This document shows, piece by piece, positions 11,927-23,931 of a DNA stretch of 64,000 nucleotides; positions within the stretch are counted from its first letter, which is position 1; each line of letters opens with the position of its first letter. The stretch spans positions 51,457,755 through 51,521,754 of the forward strand of contig NC_053048.1 of NCBI RefSeq assembly GCF_003473485.1. Reading direction: 5' to 3'. Origin of the DNA: Medicago truncatula. Lineage: Eukaryota; Streptophyta; Magnoliopsida; Fabales; Fabaceae. The notes beneath the pieces were generated by a model that saw only the letters and a list, made by a program, of their open reading frames with translations, had not been told where the DNA came from and did no database searches. Position numbers and translations under genes: made by a program.

Positions 11927-12487
11927 ATGACAAAACTCTTCTCGGTTTTGGTTATCTGTGTGATTGTATTGGCACACCAAACAGTCGCACAAGAAACCAA
12001 AGGTAAAGATTTAATCACAAGGGTATGCCAGCTAGCACAGAAAAACAGTGACCTCTGTGTTGAAGTTCTGTCATCCGACCCAAAATCCGCAAACGCAGAC
12101 GACATTAATGATTTGGCAATTATAGCACTAAGAGTTGCTGCTAGAAATGCTTCTGCAATGTTAAACGACGTGAAATCAATGATTGATGATGCTAATTTAG
12201 ACCCTGAAGTTCAACAAGGTTTGGCTGATTGCAAAGAAAATATATTGGATGCTGAGTCTCAACTTGAAGACACTATTGCTGCTTTGTTGGTTGAATCTGA
12301 TGTTGATAGTCAGAAATGGTTGAAGGCTGCTTTGGCTGCTATTACTACCTGCGATAATTCTATTCCTGGAAATGATGATGTTTTGTCTGTCAAGAGTAGA
12401 ATCTTCCGCAGACTCACCAACATTGTTGTTCTTATTACCAGGGCCTTGCCTAAACGTACTCCTTCTGCCCAACCAGTCAAAGTGTAA
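11927..12487 (+). CDS. Pectin methylesterase / invertase inhibitor family protein, intronless
   Basis: Secreted inhibitor-family protein of 186 aa. The start is the ATG at 11927 (the frame upstream opens only with GTG). Residues 1-22 form a signal peptide (hydrophobic FSVLVICVIVLA, cleavage near TVAQ). The mature part is a four-helix PMEI-like domain with the four conserved cysteines C34, C44, C102 and C142, expected to pair 1-2 and 3-4. Family members bind either pectin methylesterases or acid invertases in the apoplast or vacuole and block them. Sequence alone does not decide which target applies. Its position beside a four-gene PME cluster makes a cell-wall PME target plausible but unproven. 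Length and single exon are normal for the family. Confidence 0.88.
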   Translation: MTKLFSVLVICVIVLAHQTVAQETKGKDLITRVCQLAQKNSDLCVEVLSSDPKSANADDINDLAIIALRVAARNASAMLNDVKSMIDDANLDPEVQQGLADCKENILDAESQLEDTIAALLVESDVDSQKWLKAALAAITTCDNSIPGNDDVLSVKSRIFRRLTNIVVLITRALPKRTPSAQPVKV

Positions 12488-13976
12488 TTTAAATCATCTT
12501 TGCTCTGTGCTATATTATTGATCAAGCTCATATCCTTGTTAAATTTTATGTGAATCTTATATATATGATTCTATATTATTATTAAAGAGTGTTGTTAATT
12601 TTTTGTCTTTTTTTATTTTATTTTATTTTGTCATATATGTGAGAAGAATGCAAAACAAAACAAACCGGAAAACTTGTCCTATGTTCGTACTCCAGACATT
12701 AACATCCCTGAACTAATTATGATTCATTTAAGAGATTGTCATTTTTCTAACATATGTTTGTTAAGATACGTACCCCAATATAAAGATTTCACTCAAAAAG
12801 GATTTGCTTTGATATATAGTTTTGTTATGGCATAGCGAATCCTTCATTCAAATTTTGAAAGTTTTGGTTCACACAAAACTTTATCAATATGCGATCATCT
12901 TTTTCCCCCTTGAGTCCCTATCGCAGATAATAAATATTTTTTTTGGTTAAAAAAGCTATGAAACATAGACACGGAGCAATTTTTTTTTGGTGTTTGGACA
13001 CCGAGCATCTTTAGTGGTAATTCCTAAATTGAGTTCCTTGACGTGTAGTTACAGCTTGGCGGAGCCGTAACTTCAGAAAGTAATGCTATCTGATACCAAA
13101 TTATTAGATTTGTTTTTTATTTAACAAATGCATCATTAAAATCAAACCTAGTTAAAATGTTACTAACATGCCCCTAAAAGTTGTGAGATCTAGTATACGT
13201 TCTTCAAAATTACACTATTGGAGGGAAAAAGAGAGTTCCTTCAAGATGATGTGGTATTGTGGATTTGCTGAAAATACTTATGTTGGGTTGCATTATTGAA
13301 AGTGCTCCAACATCTTTAAACTAATTACGATTCATCGAAGAGATTGATATTTTCCAACAAACATTTGTGAAGATACTTAAGTATGAATTACTTGTGTCAC
13401 AATATATCAATAAATAATCTTTTATTTAGTAATGGTGGTAGTATGATAACAACACCTCATAGAAAAAGTTGTACTTCCATGATGAAAGGGAGAAAGTAAA
13501 ATCAAATAAAGGGAAATAAAAGGATATAGAGAGAACAAGTCAATACTACGGGAGAAAGTAATTAATGACCGACGCGTTATTGATATCTTCAGTTTGACTT
13601 ATTCATTAATTCATAATGATTGAACAAGTCAATATTCGGGTTTGATGCATGAATGACTCAAAAGCTGATCTTGTCTTGAATAATTGTTCCAAGGTCGAAG
13701 AGACAAAGTGCCAAATATAATTGTGAAAAGGGGCAATGATACGGGTAATCAAAATTTGCTTTATAACAAAATCACATTAATTAAATGAAATGAAACAATT
13801 TGCTTAATTCAACATTAGTCGGCATGATCATGTACAAGTATATTGGTAGACCATTTACATTTTACACAAGCAATCGCCAACTTATTTTACAAAGTAGTAG
13901 TTATAGTGGAAGAAAAAAAACCAAAAGAAAAAGAACAAAGTGAATGTGTCAATGTAGTATGTGTCTAATTAAGACA
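12488..13976. other. Intergenic between PMEI and the first PME
   Basis: Convergent 3' flanks of the inhibitor gene (+) and the first PME (-). A degenerate direct repeat of about 60 bp (AACTAATTA(T/C)GATTCAT...) occurs near 12710 and 13318. No gene seen. Confidence 0.5.
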
Positions 13977-16284
13977 TTAACTAATTAAGGAATTAGTGTA
14001 AGACACCCCTGTCTGAGGCAACCAATCATCACCAAGCAAGAAATTTGCCACCGTAAAATTAGCTGCATCCGTGGCATTAATCACATGATACCCTTGCCAC
14101 GTCACTCTACCATCAGTGCTAGAGCCTGGCCCACTATTATTAAACTCAGCATAATACAATGTGCTCAATGCAAATTCTCCATCCCAAGCACGCCACCCAG
14201 CAACATTAATCACATTATCCATAAATGTTTGCATGTAAACCGTTCTAGAATACTCTTTCCATGGTCTTCCCAAATATGTTGAAACAGCACCATTACTAGC
14301 AGCTAAATCATCAGTAGCTTTAATAGTACAGTTGTGGATTGATGTACCTGTATCTTGGTTAGGATCTGTTCTTCCTTGTGCAGTGATTGCATTGAATTGT
14401 CCACTCATTGGAAGACGTGGATAGAGGTTACAATTTTGGAAAACAACCTTAGCATTTCCGAATATGAAATCTACTGTTCCATAAATGTCACATTCTCTGT
14501 AGAATTGTCTTAGTGAATGTGTGTATAACGTGTCTTGGTACCCTTCGAAACTGCAACTGTAAAATGTTGATAAATCTGCCCCGTTTCTAAGTGCCACTGC
14601 TTGGTGCTTAACAGCACCTGCTGTGTTACGGATGGTCATGTTCACACCCACGAATCCTTGCCCAACGACAGCTGCAACATTCATAAATAATGCTGATTAG
14701 ATACACGTTCTTTGCAAATGATTCATTTTTTTAAAACAAGAATTAGTTCCTAAATTAAATCTTTACTTGGTGTTTGATTTTTTTTTTTTTTTTTTTTAAA
14801 TGTTTGGATCTACCACTAATGTGTATATTTTGTATGTTTTATTACAAAATATCCTTTTGTGCATAAATGTATAAAACATTTGACTTTTTTTTATCTCACA
14901 AGACAAAATAATTTAACGTTACAACATTTGGAAAAAATATCTAATAGTTATATATATTTGTAGACTTTTTTTCCCCTCTCTCTAGAAGATTAAATTCAAA
15001 ACAGAGGAGTAATAGTATATCTTTTTGACATTTTTTAGGGCAATATAAAAAAAATATAATGAGTCCCACAATCGTTAAATTATTTTAAAAGAAATTAAAC
15101 TTTTTAATATTTATCTTTTTTTCAAATGATATATATCCTCCATTTTTCATATGAAATGAAGAGAATCCTCACTCCTAAAAATGTTTAAGTTTTAGTTTTC
15201 TTTAATATATAAGTCTTAATTAGTATAATATATTGATATATTTGATGGATAAATATAGAATTGGAAATGTATAATTACCGAATGTTGGGGAGCCGAATGT
15301 GGTCCAGCCATCAACAACACTATGATTGCCAGTGATAATAGTCTTGTTGATGCCATCTCCAATCATCATCAAATAAGTCTTTTTCTTATCAATGGTAATA
15401 TACTCTTCATAAACACCAGCAGTAACATAGATCAAAAAATATCCATCACTAGAAACAGATTTATTTGGAGCTGCAGCAATAGCATCATTAATCGTGGTAA
15501 AGTTTCCACTTCCATCTTGACTAACCGTCACAATATCTCTCACCACAACATCCTCTCCAACTTGATTACTCTGAAGAAGCTTTCTCCGACTAACTGACTC
15601 ATAAATCGCGCGTGTTTTGCTCGTCATCTTAAGCGGCAAACGCCCGTTTTTAAATCCTTTGTTGGAGTGTTTGGAATTAGGAAACGAGGTTTTATTGGTT
15701 TTGGGATTAACCCAACCTTTGGTAAAGAAAGCAAGAGAGACACTATAGAGTTTGGTGTCATTAGAAAGTGGAATTGTGAGTCCATTTCGAAAACTCCAAG
15801 CTGACGAAGTGTCTTTAAGACCATCCAAACAAGTTTGTTGGTTTGTCAGAATCGCGCTGAGTAATGTTTGGATATTTTCACCTTGTAAACTTGGAAGAAA
15901 CTTTGTTGTTTTGTTAACAGTTTGAAAAGAGCTTGAAAGGAAATCAAAGTTGAGGTCGCTGAGCGATTGACAATCTTGTAGTGCTCGCAAAGCGGTGGTG
16001 GAAAGAGTGGAGCGACGTTGGAGATATTTGTTGATTAGGTCTGAGAATTTTCGGGATTGTGATAGTGATTTTTTGACTGAGAATCGACCATAATCATAAA
16101 CGTTAGCGTTTTGAGGTGGGAGAATGGATTTGCAATAGGTTGGGTCAGGGGTGGATTTGCATGCTGCTCCTGGTGAAATAGGTGTAATTGGATTTGGATT
16201 ATTAACGGTGTTTTGTGAAAATGCTATAGAGACAGATAAAAGAATGAGAAATATTGAGAGGGGATTACATAGCTTGGAAGCCAT
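13977..16284 (-). CDS. Type-II pectin methylesterase with PMEI pro-region (PME A)
   Basis: Hydrolyses methyl esters of cell-wall homogalacturonan. Two exons, 16284-15279 and 14671-13977, join at TTCG|GTAATT and TTGCAG|CTG (phase 1, 607-bp intron) to give 566 aa. The ATG at 16284 is used because the upstream extension has no signal-peptide character. Order: signal peptide 1-24; PMEI-like pro-domain with C42, C51, C105, C152; basic processing motif RRKLL at 233-237, normally cut by a subtilase; PME domain from about 254. Active-site residues are present: Q359 (QAVALR), Q381 and D382 (QDTLY), D403 (DFIFGN), R471 and W473 (LGRPW). First of three minus-strand paralogues (with 24538-27463 and 38705-40635). 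All parts look functional. A TATA box lies at 16365-16371. Confidence 0.95.
14672..15278 (-). other. Intron of PME A
   Basis: 607-bp phase-1 intron with GT and AG borders, AT-rich. No nested element recognised. Confidence 0.85.
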
Positions 16285-16364
16285 ATTGTTTTTTTTTTTT
16301 TGCTGATATATGTGACACAAGAATGTTAATGCTAGTGATTTGGAAACAGGGGTTGTCACATTCA

Positions 16365-16371
16365 ATTTATA
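16365..16371 (-). promoter_or_regulatory. Probable TATA box of PME A
   Basis: TATAAAT on the minus strand, about 85 bp from the ATG, preceded by CCTCTCGAC. The same CCTCTCG(A/C)CTATA core precedes PME B, which supports a shared promoter element. Confidence 0.6.
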
Positions 16372-16875
16372 GTCGAGAGGGGTGCAATTATTTTGACTAG
16401 GGATAGAGACATATCAAATTTTACGTATTACAGTTAACTGCTGCAAAAAGTTGACCATATTTGTAATTTTGAAGTATAGAATTAGAGAGTGCATGTATAG
16501 TCAACCTTATCAATGAACATAAAGACTATACTACTAGTATGGAATATGGAATATATGGCACTTCTAGGAAATTGGCGAAATTATCGATTTGTTTTCACAC
16601 TAAGATTTCTAGATTAATTTGGTATTTTGATTAATGGAGTGGGTGGTGATTTAATTAATGGGTGACTGATCTACCAAATCCTTTGTCCTGCCTACTAAGG
16701 AGTAATATATTTCAAAAACTTGTCCTATGTCCATATTTCAAACGAGCTTAGCAAATGTCAAATGTTTAGGATAATAATAGCATGACAGTGATACAATTTA
16801 AGATTTTTTTTGCTGTTATTCTTTTCAAAAAGAAGATTTGTACGAAGGTGAGAAAAACATAAGAGGAGAGTTTGA

Positions 16876-16979
16876 ATTGTGTTGGTTTTTTCTTCTTTTT
16901 CTCCGAAGCCGAAAACATTGATCAAAAACAAATAAAGTTCTACCTCTGAAGTGATGTTCATGACTAGATGCAGCGGATA

Positions 16980-17011
<32 letters not shown>

Positions 17012-18117
17012 AGAAGGACACAAAGCAATTATACAGGTTCCTTCCACAAACCGGAAGTCAGTCTTGTCCCCCTTGCACTTCCAAGGAGAGTTCACTAAAA
17101 TGTAATATCTGATTACAACTGCTCACTGCTAAACTTAGCAAGAGACTTCAAATGCTCAAACACAACTGCAAGAGACTTCCTATGCTCTTGAACACAATCA
17201 AGAGACTTCTGATAAAACAAAATTACAAAGAAAAATGTTTGAGGTTGAACACTTGATATACAATCAGTGGTGTTCACAATGCAAATCAGATAGAGACTGT
17301 TAAGACTCTAGAATTTCTAAGATATGAAAGTTGATATGAATTTCTAAGTGAACTTTTGAATGCAGAACAATTTTAGCAGAGTTTTGGCACTAGTAAATTG
17401 TTGTTGAGTCCTTGCCAATCTCTAAGTCTTCACAACTTTATATAGAGGTATGAAAGAGACGTTGTGAATTGCCAACACATCAAAATAGAGTCGTTTGAAG
17501 CTTTGATCAATCACCAATGATCTTTTGCCTAATATGGTTATTGTCCTATGAAGGATCAATTTCAAATCCATTCCAATTTGTGAAGGAACATCGTTGCAGG
17601 CATAGCTGTTTTTCTTGTCTTGTAGCAGAGACAAAAACAGAGTAGTGGAGGTAGTGGTTGTACACTTCGTACAATTGTACTTTGTCAACACTCTTTAAAG
17701 AACAAGCATCCAATGCCTTCAAATCCTTTCAAAATAGTCGTTGCTTCACTCTTCTAGTCTTCTGCAATGCTTAGACGAGATTAAATCCATTGAACAACCT
17801 TTTGAAGCTTTAAGTCTTGCATCTCCTGATGAACTTCAGCTTTTGGTGATCTTCAGCTTCTGATGAACTTGCTTCTGATGGCGTCATCACTTCAGGAGCA
17901 CTATACTTCAGGAGCACTTCTCTTCAGATGCTTCAAACTTCCTTTTTGTTGATTCCATTGCTCTATTTTGTTCTTCCAGAACCTATTTATGATGTCAAAT
18001 TTTTGTCTATGGTCCTGTACACTTGAACAAATATTAGCATATCCAATTGACAATTTTTAATACCTTGTTATCATCAAAACTCTTAAAGAGTAATGTTAAA
18101 CACATTTTGTTCCAACA
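16876..18117 (-). mobile_element. Copia-type LTR, probably solo or truncated
   Basis: On the minus strand the sequence starts TGTTGGAACAAAATGTG at 18117 and runs through GTTTTGATGATAACAAGG. It ends with a segment (GGAAGTGCAAGGGGGACAAG, then TTCCGGTTTGTGGAAGG) of the kind found in long LTRs of legume copia (SIRE/Maximus-like) elements. A (GA)n tract sits near the 3' end. No primer-binding site or pol gene follows, so it looks like a solo LTR. The 3' border is approximate and no target duplication was found. The family assignment is from memory of sequence style. Confidence 0.5.
16985..17011. repeat. (GA)n microsatellite
   Basis: About thirteen GA units, ending at GAAGAAGG. Lies inside the copia-type LTR. 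Confidence 0.95.
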
Positions 18118-18365
18118 TTGTAGGCATTAACTTTACTAAATTTTTACTATTTTTATTGATATGCTCAGTTTGACTTATTTATTTTCTCATGAAGAGAAAA
18201 TGAAAAATGAAAAACAAACAATGTAAAAGAAAAGAAACTAGGCTATTAGCAAAATTTGATATTTATGTTAATTTGTTTCGATATAAAAAATGTTTCACAA
18301 TATTCATATTCAAAAATCAAAGTTGAAGATAGTTTAAAAACAACATCCATATTCCACACATCAAC

Positions 18366-18748
18366 CAGTGGCGGAGCCAGAAAAAAATGTTAGAGTGGGC
18401 CACTAAAATTAACTATTGAAAAATTGTTTAAAGTCTCGCAAATTAGATCTATAATTGAATTATTTAAATTTTTCAGGTGGACCACTACACCAATTTGCGG
18501 GAATTTGGATCAATTGAAACCTAAAACCAACATAAAATTGTATAAAATCTCGCAAAATAGACCTATAATTGAATTATTTAAATTTTCGGGTGGGCCACTA
18601 CACCACTTTGCAGGAATTTGGATCAACCAAAACATAAAACCAACACAAAATTGCATAAAATCTCGCAAAATAGATCTATAATCGTTGATTTTTTAATTTT
18701 TCCAGGTGGGCCGTGGCCCACCCCAGCCTATGAAGGGCTCCGCCAGTG
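18366..18748. mobile_element. Non-autonomous hAT element with internal tandem repeat
   Basis: Terminal inverted repeats CAGTGGCGGAGCC and (inverted) CACTGGCGGAGCC are flanked by a perfect 8-bp duplication ACATCAAC (18358-18365 and 18749-18756), both hAT hallmarks. The 383-bp interior is made of about 2.3 copies of a 113-114 bp unit starting AAATTG(T)..TAAA(A)TCTCGCAAA at 18421, 18535 and 18648. No transposase. Confidence 0.9.
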
Positions 18749-18756
18749 ACATCAAC

Positions 18757-19415
18757 GAGACAACTTTTACAAAAGATAAAATCTTAAGGGTTCACACAAG
18801 GTCAACTTGGTCAATACCTTAGAAATAGAATAATACGAACTTGTGATTGGAACACTAGATGATTTTGAAAAAAAATTCCTCTCATTATGAGTTTTGATGC
18901 AAATTTTTAAGTAAAGTGTTATCTTAGTCTCTCTTTTGTAACTTTGGTTTTCATAAAATTTGTGAGAATACATATCATCTCCTTTGTCGATAAATTCAAA
19001 TTTGAATTTCAAATAAAAATTATAAAATGAATATATAGTTCTAGGATTTAAATGATATACATTCTCAATATAAATCAATTTCGCACTTCTATCAAATATG
19101 CATTATTGTTTTGTTATATTACCACTTTTTATTCAAGTATTTAAAATTTAATAGTGTAATATAAAAAGATGTTCTCTCTACTAAGATGGTGTTGGAAGAG
19201 TTGACAACATAACCCTCTAAAAAATTTGATTCATGGAATAGTACATTTATGAGATAGTCCAAGTAAAAAAAAATGTTAGGAGTTACTTAGTCTCTTTTGG
19301 AGTTGTTTAGAGTTGCTTGCTTTGCTTTAGTTGAGTTTAGACTATGTTTTCATAAGATAACTTGCAACACAAGTTATCTAGATTTTTACTTTCATTGTTG
19401 ATGCTTTACTATATA
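18757..19415. other. Intergenic, no gene recognised
   Basis: AT-rich sequence between the hAT element and the mariner element. Nothing further seen. Confidence 0.5.
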
Positions 19416-21057
19416 CTCCCTCCGTCCTGAAATATAAGCAAAAAAAAAAAAAAACACTTATTAAAAAAATCAATCATTATTCATCGACTACTCTAAATTT
19501 TATCAAATAAAAATTCAATATTCCTAATTTACCCTTACACACATTGAAAACAAAAACACTTCATCAATGGCACATTATTAATCACGTGTACTATTTGTAT
19601 TCCATGCAACTATCCCACTACCACCTAGTCTTAATGACAGATACTTGTAGTCTGCACCACCAACTGAAATCTTTAAACATGTCTTTAGATATTGATTTAG
19701 AAGCTCAACCTGATCCAAATGATGAAGGAGGTGACGTGGAAAACCGCGAGACTGTAATTACCGACGGAAGTACTGCAGTTTTAGAAGCTCAACATGATCC
19801 AAATGATGAAGGAGGTGCTGCAATTTCAGAAGATGCTGCAATTTCAGAAGATGAACATGATGGTGATGATGAATTCGACGAAGGTGTTTCATGCAATTTC
19901 ACATGTTAGATTTGTATTGTTATTACTACCCTTTAATCCAAAAGCAGTTCTTATGGTGTTTCATAGTTTTAGTTTTATGATTGTTACTACCATGTTACTA
20001 CCCTGTTAAATCATACTCAGATTTCATGATTGTTACTACCCTGTTATAACTACCATTATCATTTTTAAGTTTTAAGTTATGTTTTAATAACACGAAAGGA
20101 GTATTTGTAATGATGGTTTTATCTTGTAACATTATTTATTAAGTTTTAATTTATCTTTGATTTATCCATGTGAGATAGAACCATCTAAAGGAAAGCGTTC
20201 ATTTCTGAGTAATACCGAACGAGAGGCCGTTGCTCAGATATTGTTAAGCGAAAGTCATAATGGCAAGCTCAAACGCGGCACTGTGGTAAGATTGACTTCA
20301 ACTTATTCGGTCTCTAAAGATGTCATTTATCGAGTTTTGAAACAAATACGTCAAAGTGGAGATGCTCGCCATAAAAAAACAAAAAATTGTGGTAGAAAAA
20401 GAATTGAGGTTGATATGGAAAAAGTGTGTGACGTGCCGTTAGATAAGCGCAGTACATATAGAGCACTAGGACATGCCATAGGTGTTAACAAGAATATATT
20501 GCTGAGGAACAAAAAAGAAGGGATTTTACGACGAATTTCAAGTCCATTAAAGCCACATTTGAATGAAAACAATATGAAAAGTCGTCTTAGATTTTGCTTG
20601 TCCAATCTCGAGGATAGTAGCATTCCTCAAGAACCGAAGTTTAAGTCAATGTATAATGTCGTCCCAAATCAAATGATGGTCCATCAAACAAAGGTTGGTG
20701 TCCTGCCATTTTTGTGTGATAGAGATAAAAGAAGAATATTAAACTTCAAATGGAGAAGGAAGCATGAATACTATCATGTGATTTCAATACACTAAATAGT
20801 TGTAATCCTGTTGATTTCAATACCGTAAACCATGATTCCAATACACTTAATTATTGCAAGTACTTAATATTAGTGGCATTCCAATTCCAATACTCATTAA
20901 ACACGCTTAGGTAATTGAACTTCAATGTTCATGCTCCATAAATGTAAAAGGGTAATTTTGGAACACTAGATTAAAATTGGTCAACTTTAATTTTTTTTGC
21001 TTATATTTTGGGACAAAAAAATGGCCTTTTTTTGCTTATATTTCAGGACGGAGGGAG
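19416..21057 (+). mobile_element. Mariner-like element, internally deleted, with Stowaway-type ends
   Basis: 1642-bp element with perfect inverted repeats of about 31 bp, starting CTCCCTCCGTCCTGAAATAT, and TA at 19414-19415 and 21058-21059. It encodes part of a mariner transposase (19679-20795). The termini match the CTCCCTCCGT ends of the Stowaway-like MITEs elsewhere in the window, so it is the closest thing here to their coding parent. Confidence 0.9.
19679..20795 (+). pseudogene. Truncated mariner-like transposase (DNA-binding part kept, catalytic part deleted)
   Basis: Two open blocks. The first (19679-19909, ATG at 19679) is an acidic 76-aa piece (MSLDIDLEAQPDPNDEGG...) that may be the N-terminal exon. 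The second (about 20157-20795, no ATG) matches the plant mariner transposase N-terminal region: LSNTEREAVAQILL, NGKLKRGTV, a helix-turn-helix with YSVSKDVIYRVLKQI, GRKRIEVD, RSTYRALGHAIGVNK, EGILRR, KPHLNENN and RLRFCLSNL. It continues to MYNVV, where the family has its first catalytic Asp (HIDEKWF region). Here that segment is missing and the frame jumps to KVGVLPF, which normally lies well inside the catalytic domain. The DDD triad is therefore gone. The protein could at most bind DNA. Confidence 0.85.
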
Positions 21058-21059
21058 TA

Positions 21060-22383
21060 TATATATAAGCATCCCTTGTACTTTGTTTAATTGAATGAAA
21101 CCAATATTTTCACCTTACAAAAAAAAAAAAAACAAATATCTTTCTATCTACTCGAAGATTAGTTAATGCCTTAAACCGTGGTGCTATTTTAAAACAAATG
21201 GGGTTGACAATCATAATTTAAGTGAGTAAGAAAAAGAAGAAAGGAAATAAAAGAATATGATGTCTCTTATCGAATGTCATACACCACCGTCATGAATATA
21301 TATGCTCATTAAACGTCTATTGTAAGAGTAAGACTATTGGCATTTGTAAAGGATTTTGACTTTCTCCATGTATGGTAATTAGTAGTAATATTTTACTCGC
21401 CGGCATTAGTTTACACTTCAATTGTAAAAACTCTCTCAATTTTTTTTTATAAAAACTTATCAAAAGATAAATTTATATTCCCACTTGATTTGGCCATTAG
21501 CCTCTAACGGTTTACTCTATTCATAAAAAATAAGGTCGTCGGGTCCTAAGCCTAAAATGATTGGTCGTAATTCACTTGGCAAATTAGACATGAAGATAGT
21601 TTTGTTTTGTGTTTTATTTTGACTTAATGAGCACTAAAACGCGCAAATAATACCTTTTCAAAGTCTATATAGCTGTTTGGTTTGGTGGGGCCATTTTGGA
21701 GGCGGTGTTTGGCCTTAGCTAACACGTTGATGAAATTCTTCAAGTTTCAATATTTGCCAAATTTTGCAAGCTGGGATGGGATGGATGAATAACACGGCAA
21801 TGAGTCAGAAGAAAAGACTTTGAAGTCAGTCATAACCGTTAAGGCTTCACTCACAGATACTAATTGTTTGAAAAAATAGACACCGCCTGCCCTGGTTCAA
21901 CCTTTGAATTTGGAATAAGACGCGGATACTAAGGAAATTAAACTCCAATGGGTGCAGAATGGTTCAAATACACTTCTTTGCATGATTGAATTTACGACGA
22001 GTTTATCGTAATCTTACAAAAGTTACACTTTACAATGTTTATAAAATCATAGGGGAGGGTCCTTTATACAAGTGACATGTGATGGACTCATAAAACAATT
22101 CTACAATTCCGATATATCCGATGTGAATTATTGATTGTTTTTCGATTTTTATCAAAAAGCTATTACTAGATTACGAGATTTAGGTTATCTAGACAACTGA
22201 ATACGGTGTGGTCTATAAAATTGATGACGGTTCTTTGTAAATTGGAGTGTTTTTTTGGCTAAATTTGGTTTTGACACGGTACGAAACATGTATTATTATT
22301 ATAAAATTATAGTTCTTGGCTATTTTATAATATATATATAAGAAATAGTTATTAGAAGTAGTTCAATAATGCTCGGAACTAAA
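21060..22383. other. Intergenic, no gene recognised
   Basis: AT-rich sequence without recognisable protein similarity. Some moderately GC-richer patches near 21670-21960 could not be assigned. Confidence 0.5.
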
Positions 22384-22393
22384 TATTTAAAAT

Positions 22394-22988
22394 GAGTAAA
22401 TAGGCAATTACCCCTAAAATTGTAAGTTTCGTCAATTATCCCTTGATATTAACAAAACTTCAAATACCCTATGAAATTGCACAATGTTAATCAATTTACT
22501 CCCTCCGTCAAAATATTCTATTAGCCAACATGACGTTTTGCAAATTTCCACATGAAGTTTTGCTCTTGAGTGCAAAATGTCCCCCAATTTTTTTTTCCTT
22601 TCTATGTGTCATTACTTTAGCTTCTTATCTTTGTTTCAATAATTGTTTGTTGTATGAAATGTTTCAAGAAGCTGCCATGGAGCAGCTCGTGAAGCAGTAA
22701 GATGCTTCTAAAAAAAATACTAGTAAATATAGCTTCTTAATATACACAACAGAGGTGGGTGTTTCAATGGAAAATGCATTTAGTGTAATAACTGCATGAT
22801 ATAACATTATCTGTGATATGCTATAAGGAAAATAAAGCATAAATATAGGGAGAAGAAAGAACTTAGTAATAGCCTTTGTTCCTTATTATTTAGTGATTCT
22901 ATATAGCAAGTCTTTTTATATTATTTAGCCTTGGATGTTCATAGGTTATCATTTGATTATTTTTCTTTCATTTTCTTGGATATTCAAC

Positions 22989-23027
<39 letters not shown>

Positions 23028-23480
23028 TCTATACAAATATGTATTTTTATTAATTTAAGAAATGACAAGAACCATGCTACTTGGTTTCCTCTATCTGTGT
23101 CAAAATTAATGCAGATGATTTTCATTTTGGTTCTCAACATATAATTTTTTTGCATTATTAAGACCTTTTTGCGAATTCTGGATTGTAATATTGTAGAGTT
23201 TAAAGTATTAAAGTTAACTGTTAATTGTTTGTCTTTAAAATATTTTGAGTCAAGTATAAGAAAAAAAATATAAATTTTCAAGTTTGGGGAACTTTTTGCA
23301 CATAAATGCAAAACTTCAGAGGGGTATTTGCAAAATATCATGTTCACTAACAAAAAAATTTGATGGAGGGGGTAAATTGATTAACGTTGTGAAATTTCAG
23401 GGGAGTAATTGAAGTTTTGTTAATTTCAGGGGGTAATTGACGAAACTTACAATTTCTGGAGGGTAATTGCCTATTTACTC
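22394..23480. mobile_element. Mutator-type foldback MITE with 10-bp target duplication
   Basis: Inverted ends GAGTAAATAGGCAATTACCC are flanked by a perfect direct repeat TATTTAAAAT (22384-22393 and 23481-23490). The arms match over more than 100 bp (GTAAGTTTCGTCAATTA, AACAAAACTTCAA). The 1087-bp element carries no transposase and holds a (TA)n tract. Confidence 0.9.
22990..23024. repeat. (TA)n microsatellite
   Basis: About 17 TA units inside the 22394-23480 foldback element. Confidence 0.95.
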
Positions 23481-23850
23481 TATTTAAAATTAAACTGAAC
23501 TAGAAAGGTCAATACCAATTTGAAAAAGAAATTTCTTAAACGGAACATGATTTTAAAAAATTGAATATTTAAATTAAAATGATTTCAAAATATTTTGTTA
23601 ATTAACCTCTCAAGGCTTCCTCTATGTTTCTTGCATATCTCCCCTCTTTTCTCTGGTTTCCTCCTCCCTTTCATATGCAATGAAGAAATTCAATTATTTT
23701 ATTCATGAGTGGTTTCACAAACAACTGAGAATCTAGTTTGGTGTTTGGGCAATTTGACAATTTGGCCCTGTTTAGTAGATATTGTTTATTTTAAAAAAGG
23801 TAAATAAGAGATTTTTATATTTCTTAAAAAAAAAAATAATAGATTTTTTT

Positions 23851-23931
23851 GTGGTGGCCGGGGTTTGAACTCAGACCTGCTTGCATATTATTATGCATTG
23901 TCCATATCAACTAAGCTAAGCTCGCAAGGAC
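23851..23931 (-). mobile_element. tRNA-derived SINE head, minus strand
   Basis: Read on the minus strand it starts GTCCTTGCGAGCTTAGCTTAG, an A-box-like region, and reaches a B-box-like GTTCAAACCCCGG about 45 bp later. Same family as 5075-5190. Confidence 0.6.

Noticed and set aside
14085-14282. Open frames on the opposite strand of the PME exons (also 15322-15597, 26507-26758, 39685-39960, 48543-48746)
   Set aside because: Antisense shadows of well-supported PME exons with no similarity of their own.
22499-22512. CTCCCTCCGTCA, a Stowaway-like terminus
   Set aside because: It is part of the paired arm of the 22394-23480 foldback; no matching end or TA-flanked element exists.
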